Part shown: one piece after another, positions 55,691 through 64,000 of the stretch
Layout of the letters: each line of letters opens with the position of its first letter
How positions within the stretch are numbered: the stretch's first letter is position 1
Assembly: GCF_030272615.1 (NCBI RefSeq)
Contig: NC_081409.1
Span: 876,439,594 to 876,503,593, forward strand
Length of the DNA stretch: 64,000 bases
Origin: Cryptomeria japonica
Lineage: Eukaryota > Streptophyta > Pinopsida > Cupressales > Cupressaceae
Direction: 5' to 3'
The notes under the pieces: generated by a model
Told to the model about the DNA's origin: nothing
Database searches by the model: none
What the model saw: only the letters and a program-made list of their open reading frames with translations
Made by a program: the position numbers and the translations under genes

Positions 55691-58519
55691 AAGGCAACTC
55701 AAACCAGAACAAAGTGTAAGGAACATCTCTCTTTAAATTTATAAAACTAAATAAAAAATGGGCAGAAAACAAATAGTTTCTATTAGGTAAGGTAGAAACC
55801 AATCGTATCAACAACAAAATCAATTAAACAAAGAAAACATTTCACTAACAACAAGAAATGTAGTGCAAGAAATTACTTAGAAGCATGCAAAGCTACTTCA
55901 AAGAATAAAGATAAGTTCTACACAACGTTTTACACAAATACTTTATTTATAACAACTTATCAAATCCTCACACCCACAACACAATATTTTAACTTCTAAG
56001 TCTGAATGAAACTTTCCACAGCAAAATCTAGCATCAACTCTCCTTAAACAATATGTGATCAAGGAACTTATTTATAATCTCTCAAGAGAGAGCTTTTTAA
56101 GGATAAAATAATAATAAAACATTTCCCAAAAAAACACACCACTTCAAAGCTATCCTATCCCTACCTACAAAAAAAAAGGACATAAAACACTGTAAAAGCA
56201 AAATAATTCTAAAACAATTAATAAAATAAAAGCCTTATAATAACCTCATCACTATCCCATCAAAATAGCGACTGCTTGATGACAACAACTACTAGATGTG
56301 GTTGTGGTAGAAGACTGGAAACTTTTGTCATTAAAGTGATTTTTTTAAATTTAAAATAGACTTTGATTCACAAAAATGATTGAATCCTCTAAAACATAGC
56401 AACCCTTTTCTTAGAGCCTATAAACGCTCTTAAAACCTCGTGAACATAGAACTGATGAATACAACTCCTTTGCCACTTGATGCCCTGAAATTGGAAACCT
56501 TAACCTTGGCATTTAAAAAGTGGAATTGTGGCCGCAATGAATCCACCAATCACAACCAGCTGCTTGACACTCATCTTCAAGACTCTACACTTTGATCAAG
56601 GACTTTGATGAAACGCTTGATTTGGTTACAGACCCATCCTTCTGAATTTCAAAACGTAACCTTAAGTAGCACTCTGATTGACTTTTCCTGCTTAGAGATG
56701 ACAAACAGCACTTGGAAGTGAAAGAGTTTGGACACAACAGCAGTAAAATATGATGAGAATATGAAGGACAAAAGGCTGATCATAGTGAGCGCTCTTACCA
56801 ACAATGCCAACTTTGAGAATACTTCACTATGGCACTAGAAATTCTTGATAACCCTACAAAAATCAGAATAGAGGACCTGTATTCTCCTATGAACAACATG
56901 AGGAAGTTTAATTTGTGAGTTTGAAAAAATAGTAACTTGCATATATAGGCCAACAGTGTTTTAAAAACTAGCTTTTCCTTGATGTAGACACCATTATTTT
57001 AAGTGATTTTTGCTTTAAAAAAAACTTGGACATTGGAAATATGCTGACTGACTAAGTCTAGGAAGGCAGAGCTTGAAGGTGATTGCTTTAAATTTTAAAA
57101 CTAAACTTGGACATTAGAAATATGCTGACTGACTAAGTCTAGGAAGGCAGAGCTTGAAGGTGACAGCACCAAAAAAAAAAATGCCATTTTTAAGCTTCCT
57201 TTTACCCACTTTGCCAAGTGCAATTCACCAAGTCATTTGCCACTCCTTCGGCATGGTTTCATAACGGTTATTCTACCTAAATTGTGTGCTACTTTTCCTT
57301 GTTTGTTCCCTCTTATGCCTGGTAGTTTTCTAGTTCATTTGACACTTTATAAGTGCCATTGCTTTATGGAATTGTCACTAAAATTGTGTGCCATCCTCTA
57401 AGACCCATCTTTGTCATCCTTTTTGGGTGTGGAATTATGCTAGCTTTGCCAAGCCAAAAGTGTACTAGATAAATTCTCTTAGCCTTTTGCCAATTTCCTT
57501 TCAGATTCAAGTCAGTGACATTTTCCCCCTCCTTTCTATGCTGAAGCAATTGACCTATCACAACATTTATCATCTTCACTCTGCATATCTCATCCTTGAG
57601 CAATTTTACAAGCATTGTTATGAAAAACTAAACCATGACTAGATAACCTTGCAATTGGCAATGTTAAAACATGGTTGACATAGATAACATGACAAGAATG
57701 ACATGGTTTAATGATTACAAACTTGACTAAAGACGAAGTTTTGTAGGGGTACCAACAAATTGTTGTGGTGACTATCTTATCGTGCAAGGCAAATAGCCTT
57801 TGACTGCATATTTGAAAGCATTAATCTCTATCTAGAATTGCTGCTAAGCAATTAGAAGCAGGGGCACTAGATCAACTCCCTCTACTAATATTGGTAGCTT
57901 GTCCATAGTCAGGGGGGTGAAATGACCCTCAACCAAATAACTTTTCTTCATGAAGCAAGACAACAAGCATGTAAATAGAATGGATTAAAGTTGAGGACTT
58001 CTCTTGCCCCTTCTCATTTATAATCTCCCTATCTGAAGAGCAATTTATTGATATTCATTGACCTAAAGGTCCTCAGTCAATCATTAAAAGTACAAATAGG
58101 CACAAAACAAACTCTGCATTTTGGTTCTTCAAATGCGTTTTTTGTGCAGCTAACAAAGAAAACTTTGCCTTTGTGCCACCTCTACTGATCTAATTCAATG
58201 GCCAAGTGGCTTGAGAAAAACCAAGTACAAGCCTCCTCTAGAAGTCTTATAATCCTAATAAGTTGTGGAGCTCTATGAGATTCTTTGGTGTGAGCCACTC
58301 TTGGATGATGCAAATTTTGACTAGGTCCATGTTGTTGGTGTTACAGTTGGCATTGATGTCAAAGTATAAAGAACATTACCATTGTATTGTTTCCCTATTA
58401 TTGCCAAAGAGACAAAGAGACAAATAACGAAAGAATACAGATTGTATGTTTCACCTACTGCAGTTGCTTTTACAGTTGTCTTTTGATTGTAGTCCGATCA
58501 GATTTTTGTCTCATATTAT
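55691..58519. other. No gene seen; one 78 bp tandem duplication
   Basis: At about 57026-57165 the segment AAACTTGGACATTGGAAATATG ... GGCAGAGCTTGAAGGTGA occurs twice, about 80 bp apart. The rest shows no open frame of note. Confidence 0.45.
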
Positions 58520-58836
58520 CCTCCGGGGACCAAAGAAAACCTGTCGCGAATATATAGAGGTCATGATTTGAGCAGAGGACGACGAACAATCCAAGAGCAG
58601 AGAAAATATGCACACAAGAACAAAATCATGTTATACGGAACATGCACAAAAACTTCAATGAACACAAATTTCAACCAGCATATACAAAAGAAGTTCGGCC
58701 TCTTTTAGGAACAGAGAGCCACGAATTTACCTTCAACGCTTCACACAAAAAAACAAAAACACATGTTTTTATTTTCACGAATTATAGAAACCAATCGAAA
58801 AAACTGAAAAAACTTTAGCAAGAATTTAAAAAGCTT
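58520..58836 (-). other. Copia 4 leader fragment
   Basis: On the minus strand this follows a primer binding site and resembles the leaders of copia elements in the window (T-rich, no open frame). The coding part of this element is absent to the left. Confidence 0.5.
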
Positions 58837-58848
58837 GCTTTGATACCA
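58837..58848 (-). other. Primer binding site of copia 4
   Basis: The minus strand reads TGGTATCAAAGC, the same as in copia 2 and the TRIM, directly after an LTR end. Confidence 0.75.
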
Positions 58849-59264
58849 TGTTTTGGTAATTTATTGAATTAACTATGAACATAAAATGAACATATAAAGA
58901 GATTACAAAATGATGTTTCAAAAAGAAACAATCGTAAACAGAACTGAAATTAGAAACTAACTAAAACCAAAAATTCCTAAATGATAGCCCACACGAGTAG
59001 CGGAGTTGGCTTGGGCCGTGTGTTTGCTCCCCATCGGTCTCAGGTTCGACTCCGAGGCCCGGACTCACCCAATGCACCTAGCTTGCAGGCGGCTTGGTAC
59101 ATCCCCAGTGGACTAGTCTCGCCTCACCTAGCCCCTTCCTAAACCCCAACTTGGCAATAAGTAAGTCCAAGGTAAGGTGGGTCACGGGGATACCACTGAC
59201 ACAACAAAAAAACAAAAAAAAAGATTCCTAAATGACCATTAAATAACTAAATATTACTTTAATA
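58849..59264 (-). mobile_element. 5' LTR of copia 4, interrupted by a SINE
   Basis: It abuts the primer binding site and shares TGATGTTTC, AAAAAGAAACAATCG, CCTAAATGACCATTAAATA and the terminal TTTAATA with the other TATTA-type LTRs (reverse orientation). The SINE at 58985-59223 splits it, leaving about 165 bp of LTR. Confidence 0.6.
58985..59223 (+). mobile_element. tRNA-derived SINE with 12 bp target duplications
   Basis: The 12 bp repeat ATTCCTAAATGA flanks it exactly (58973-58984 and 59224-59235). The head has an A box TAGCGGAGTTGG (58998-59009) and a B box GGTTCGACTCC (59043-59053), the internal RNA polymerase III promoter of tRNA-derived SINEs. The tail is A-rich (CAACAAAAAAACAAAAAAAA). 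It is non-coding and would have been mobilised by a LINE; no LINE was recognised in the window. The perfect duplication inside a decayed LTR implies a fairly recent insertion. Confidence 0.9.
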
Positions 59265-59344
59265 TTAGTTGCTTAAAAATTTAATTTTTGTATTAAATTT
59301 TTTCTTTAAAGTTTATTTTATTATTTATATTTTGAAGGTTGCTA

Positions 59345-59640
59345 AGACCCATTTTGCCTTGAACACAATTGTCTTGGGATGCCTTGTTATAGTTCAAGAG
59401 GCATATTTAACATGTTCATTGAAAAATTAACCCATATGGAGGAAAACCAAACTAAAAAGGCAATAAATGTTAAGTAGATGATCCTCAACGACATTTGGTG
59501 GAATTGTGCAAAATACATCCTTAGTTTCACCAAGCAAACTATGAGTACAATTCATCATACTAACATGGATAAGCCTTGTTTGGGAGAAAGAGATGATGGC
59601 ATCAAATCAATGATTGAGAAGATGAAGACCATCATATATA
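59345..59640 (+). pseudogene. hAT transposase DUF659-region fragment
   Basis: Mixed frames give HFALNTIVL, MILNDIWWNCAKYILSFTKQ and DKPCLGERDDGIKSMIEKMK, matching the region after DUF659 in the same hAT family as 46290-48654. It is a short internal fragment with stops and no ends. Confidence 0.6.
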
Positions 59641-59799
59641 TACAAACAAGCAAGATCATGAAGAAACTTCTTCAAATAGGTGAACAAAATTATTAAAGAT
59701 ACGAGGAAAAATGACCACCTTGCTACACCTTCTTGCCTTCACATTGGGTCCAAAATACTTTGGTGTTGAGATCCTTTCTATGCCAATGAAGATTGCCTC

Positions 59800-59987
59800 A
59801 TATGAAATGGTAATTAGATATTCGATAATGAAAACGGAAAAAAAAAATTGGATATTCAATAATGAAATGAAGATTACATATCGATGTTTCTAAACGAAAC
59901 AATCAACAGAAATAGAAACTATCTATAACAACTAAAGAAAACTAAATATTCCTAAATGACCATTAAATAATAGGGTATTACTTTAAT
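59800..59987 (-). repeat. Second TATTA-type copia LTR fragment
   Basis: It resembles the copia 4 LTR: GATGTTTCTAAACGAAACAATC, then CCTAAATGACCATTAAATAA and TATTACTTTAATA at the right end (59987). The left boundary is unclear. Confidence 0.45.
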
Positions 59988-60829
59988 AATATAGAGATTT
60001 CGAAGTTGTCTAAGGAGACATAGCAACATTTAATTGACTTTTCCCTAATCTAATTTGCATGATGTAGTCATGACTAAGTTCATTGATTTTATAAACTTCA
60101 ATGGTCAATGAGTTGAAGCTCTTCATGACAAGTTCAAGAAGGATCTCAAAATCGGTGTTATTTCCATGGCCAACAATTCCATCACCTACAAACTCTAATG
60201 ATCAAATTTTTATTGCAAGTATGACGTGTCAATTTTTAATCCAAATTCTAAAATAAAAAGTTTAGATAGATAAAACATTTCAAGTTTGAAGTTTCCTTTT
60301 TTATTTTAAATTTTTAACTCTTGTCTAAATAGGAGATTTGAATGCCACTTTTAGGAGGTATTATCCAATGGTTTTTTTATCCCCTTTTGTGCTTTCATGT
60401 ATTGATTTCTCTCTTTAATGGATGCTTGAGATAGAGTTTGTAGAGCACATTTTGTAGTTATTATTATGTTGTCAAAATTACTCCAAATCTAAGTGTTGGT
60501 GTCGTCTCTTGTGAAGGTTCCTTACCTATATTGTATTGTAACCAACATTGGTTCAAAATTTGGAGGCTGCTTTTTTACCAAAAAAGTTTTCCCAAATCAC
60601 ATTATTTTTTTAGAGTGAATGATTTTCTTGTGTTGTTTCTTTCCTACAAACTATTTTGGATAATGTTTTTTGCACCTTCACATCCTTTCATTTGGTATCA
60701 ACCCCTAATCCACTCAAATCCGAGGTGGCAGGAATCCGCATTTTTTGTACAATTCTTGGTTTTTGGGTGGGAGCATGCACAAAGAATATCTTTATTTCAA
60801 GAAGATAGCAAGCATGTCTAGACTAAAGA
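59988..60829. other. No gene seen
   Basis: The open stretch 60531-60821 has no recognisable motif and is T-rich. Confidence 0.35.
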
Positions 60830-61020
60830 TGGAAAAAATTCAGCAGCCCTAACTTTGAGTTGTGGATGCTCAAGATGGAGGTTTCTCTCATACATCAAGA
60901 TCTATATGCTGCAATATCTAGATCTGAACCAAATATAGTGTCACCAAATGATTGGGCAAAGTCGGGTAGAAATGCAAGAAGCCTTAACAGGCTTTAATCG
61001 ACAAATATGTAATGTCCCAT
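60830..61020 (+). pseudogene. Copia gag fragment
   Basis: The frame SSPNFELWMLKMEVSLIHQD, then LYAAISRSEPNIVSPNDWAK and ARSLNRL, corresponds to the N-terminal copia gag (normally xxNFxxWKxKMxxxLxxxDLW...). It is short and isolated, with stops at both ends. Confidence 0.55.
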
Positions 61021-61304
61021 TTGAATTTTTAATATCTCAAAGGGATTTTTTCTTGATATCCAATCAAGTTTAATTCTTTATTTCTATACAATAATATATA
61101 GTTACATCAAAAACTATACTTCTTCCAATTGGTATTTCTAATAACTTATCAAATTCACACAATGTTATTAACTTAAAATTATAATAATGTCTACTAGAAG
61201 ATTAGTCATCTTAGCACAGTGGTGATTACTGTATAGTATCACTCTTGAGAAAATGTGGGTTTTCGTCCTACAATTCTTGCCACAAAGGTTTCTTCCTCGA
61301 GTTA

Positions 61305-61618
61305 AATGTGAAAAATAAATTGAATGAATGATTCAATAATCAGATGATTACATTGAACGATATACACACGTATATATAGAGGTTACAAGACGATGTTCTA
61401 TAATTAGAACATAACGTTAAAGTAAAAGATTAAAGAGCTAAAAGCTAATTAACTAAAAAGAAAAAGCTAAATGCTAAATAAAGCTTAAAAGCTAATTAAT
61501 TAAAAAGAAAAAGCTAAATGCTAAATAAAGCTTAAAAGCTAATTAACTAAAAAGCTACATGACCATTAAACAAGGAACTAAATATAGGTGACTAAAATAT
61601 AATTAAATATTCTTAATA
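61305..61618 (-). repeat. 3' LTR of copia 5 (left boundary tentative)
   Basis: The right end is fixed by the polypurine tract at 61619-61627 (minus AAGGGAGGG), after which the LTR starts TATTAAG. It contains a TATATATA box (about 61370) and an internal tandem repeat. The left end is inferred only from similarity to the copia 4 LTR. Confidence 0.5.
61428..61556. repeat. Tandem repeat of ~54 bp inside the copia 5 LTR
   Basis: AAAGCTAATTAACTAAAAAG, AAAAAGCTAAATGCTAAATA and AAGCTT recur two and a half times. Confidence 0.75.
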
Positions 61619-64000
61619 CCCTCCCTTAATGGTCATGCTATCTATCACACCAAGCTGCCCTCTAAATTTGAGAAACTTTGTCGAGCTCAAGGACTTGGTG
61701 AGGATATCTGCAGTCTGATCTTCTGTAGGAATGTACTGCAGTATCACTGATCCATCTTCAACATGTTGGCGGATGAAATGACAATGAAGCTCCACATGCT
61801 TTGTCCGCTCATGGAAGACTGGATTTTTGGCTAATTTTAGAACACCTTGATTATCACAAAACAAGGGAGTAGGTACTGGTTGAGACATTTGCATGTCTGC
61901 AAGCATCCTACGTAGCCAAATTGCCTCACATGCTGCCTTAACAGTTCCCCGATACTCTGCTTCGGTCGAGGAAAGAGCTATTGCCTGTTGCTTCTTGCTG
62001 GTCCATGTGACTACACCTGTACCCAAGCTGAAAACATACCCAGAAGTTGACTTTCTGTCATCAACACAACCTGCCCAATCTGAGTCTGTAAAACCAACCA
62101 GCCTATGATCTTTGCTTCTGCCGTATAGAATGCCAAAATCAGGAGTGCCCTTCACATATCTAAGCACACACTTCGCTGCAACCCAATGCTCAACTTTTGG
62201 GGCTAACATGAAGCGAGAAATATAGCTCACAGCATAACTGATGTCAGGTCTAGTGGCGGTGAGATAGATGAGGCTGTCCACTAGTTGCCTGAATGAAGAC
62301 TCATCCACTACAGGTGAATCTAATTTGGCTGATAATTTGAGCCCTATCTCCATAGGTGTAGATGCAAGTTTACAATCTTGCATTCGAAACTTATCTAGTA
62401 GGCTCTTGGCATACTTTGACTGAGAAATGAATATGTGGCTATCAGTCTGCCAAACCTCTACATCGAGACAATAATGGAGAAGTCCCAAATCTGTCATATC
62501 AAAATGCTGACACAAATTCTGTTTGACCTGCATGATCAGATGTGTTGCATTGCCAGTAATGATGAGATCATCAACATAGACTACTAGAAATAGAATATCA
62601 TCACTAGTATGTTTGACATACAAATTGGGATCTGAAGGACTCCTCTGAAAGCCTTGATCAATCAAGTACTTATCAATTTTGATGTACAATGCACGAGGAG
62701 CCTGTTTGAGGCCATAAAGTGCTTTGACTAGTCTACATACCTGGTGTTCCTTACCAGCAACCTTGAAACCTGGAGGCTGTGTCATGTAGACTTCTTCCTG
62801 CAAATCACCATTGAGAAAGGCACTCTTGACGTCCATTTGATGGACTTTCCATCCAAATTGAGCTGAGAGAGCGAGGACAAGCCTAATGGTACTCATCTTG
62901 GCTGTGGGAGCAAATGTCTCTTCATAGTCGATGCCCTCCTTCTGTGAAAACCCTTTTGCCACCAACTGAGCCTTGTACTTATCAAGACTTCCATCAACTT
63001 TATACTTGACTTTAAACACCCATTTGCAGCCAATGGGCTTCTTTCCTGGAGGAAGATCAGACAATACCCAAGTGTTGTTTTTCAGAAGACTATGTTGCTC
63101 CGCTGCCATAGCCTTTTCCCATTCAGGTACACCTTTAGCCTCTGTATATGTTTGAGGCTCATAAATACTGTGAATGTTGGCCATAGAGCAAAATTAACTG
63201 TGTGTTGTTGGCTCTTACCTCTAACAGATCTACCCTCAATGAGCTCATCATTATGAAGATCACCAATAGTCTTGGCCCACCACTTAGGCCCGAGAGTAGA
63301 AGTACCAACATCTGTTGCAGGATGAAGAGTGCCTAGAATATCTGGAGCAAGCTCCTTTGGATGTGGATCGAGAAGATCTTGAGGAAAGTCAGGGGGTGCA
63401 ATGTCATGCCTGGGAGACCCCACAACTTCAGAGTCAACTAAATCCCTCCCATCAAGTGGAGCTAAGGGAAGACGAACACCCATACTTACAGCCTTTGGAG
63501 GGTGATCCTTAGTGCTCAAATCAGGAGAGGAAGGCTGAAAAGGCCCTCTTTCTTCATCAAATACTACATCTCAACTGAATATGAGGTGATTAGTGTCTAT
63601 ATCAACCAGTCGATATGCCTTGTGGTTGTCACTGTAGCCGATGAACATCAATTTCTGACTCTTTGGATCCAGTTTGATGAGCGTGGCATCTGGAATCCAA
63701 ACATAAGCTGTAGAGCCAAAAACTTTCAAATGACTGATTTTGGGCTTCCTGCCAGACCAAGCTTCCTCTAGAGTCATCTTTTTAACGGCCTTTGTGGGAG
63801 ACCGGTTCAGAAGGTAGACTGCAATGAAGACCGCTTCCGCCCAAAAGTGTTTTGGAACATTTCTATGCTCCAACATAGACCGAGCCATCTCAGTGACTAT
63901 ACGGTTCCTGCACTCAACAACACCGTTCTACTGTGGGGTGTAAGGTGTGGTAAGTTGATGCTTAATGCCATGTGATGCACAAAAGTTGGTGAACTTTGTA
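61613..64000 (-). pseudogene. Copia 5 pol: integrase tail, reverse transcriptase, RNase H
   Basis: Reverse transcriptase and RNase H are open over 523 codons (63184 to 61613): FGWKVHQMDVKSAFLNGD, YGLKQAPRALYIKID, the catalytic YVDDLIITG (near 62560-62585), the RNase H motifs DSDWAGCVDDRKSTSGY and ALSSTEAEYRG, and DILTKSL. The rest is broken. A 1 bp deletion at about 63183 shifts the linker frame, TGA replaces an Arg codon (FS*DVVFDEER, near 63572), and TAG replaces a Gln codon in PQ*NGVVE (near 63934). The stop codon lies inside the first bases of the 3' LTR. The element runs off the right edge. It is the best preserved reverse transcriptase in the window and the same family type as copia 2. 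Confidence 0.88.

Overview
This window is nuclear DNA from a land plant with a large, repeat-filled genome. A gymnosperm is my best guess, from the small host exons separated by kilobases of decayed transposon and from old nested LTR elements, but nothing in the sequence proves the lineage. Nothing bacterial or organellar is evident. Host coding sequence is a small part of the window: a seven-exon 3' part of an FG-repeat nucleoporin gene of NUP1/NUP136 type (31771-35151, minus), three phase-compatible exons of an unrecognised one-span membrane protein (51789-52802, minus), two phase-compatible exons of an unrecognised coiled-coil protein (25084-27470, plus), and a frameshifted acidic gene fragment (35590-36080, plus).

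Layout. 1-8012 is a minus-strand Ty1/copia element (copia 1) whose gag is split by a 4.6 kb LTR-like insertion (A, 1883-6516, target duplication CCTAG). 8108-10830 is a more decayed minus-strand copia (copia 3) that carries a complete 334 bp miniature LTR element (TRIM, 8608-8941) with a tRNA-like gene in each LTR. 11937-23379 is a complete plus-strand copia (copia 2, target duplication ATAAT). Its integrase is split by a 5.9 kb relative of A (B, 14798-20655, target duplication ACACC), and its 3' half holds an inverted chimeric leader/reverse-transcriptase segment. 23460-24180 is a gypsy RNase H remnant. 25-36 kb is the relatively gene-bearing part. 36-41 kb holds a copia solo LTR, a minisatellite and the 5' end of another A/B-type LTR (D). 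43-51 kb is decayed hAT transposon sequence, split by a third A/B-type insertion (C, 48655-51066). 54.7-55.7 kb is a gypsy remnant. 58.5-60 kb holds a copia 5' end with an intact tRNA-derived SINE inside its LTR. 61.3-64 kb is a broken copia running off the right edge.

The most notable material is in A, B and C. Each has TG...CA ends and a 5 bp target duplication, and contains no coding sequence and no second terminal repeat, so each looks like a giant solo LTR. All three share a 5' end with two short palindromes, a central array of a 35 bp imperfect palindrome every ~165-178 bp (13, 18 and 4 copies), and a promoter-like block with an inverted pair of telo-box motifs about 65 bp upstream of a TATA box. 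The palindromes keep their pairing through compensatory changes between and within families. The second notable item is the TRIM, whose LTRs each contain a cloverleaf-like tRNA sequence with consensus A and B boxes. All sequence calls were made by eye; no database was searched.
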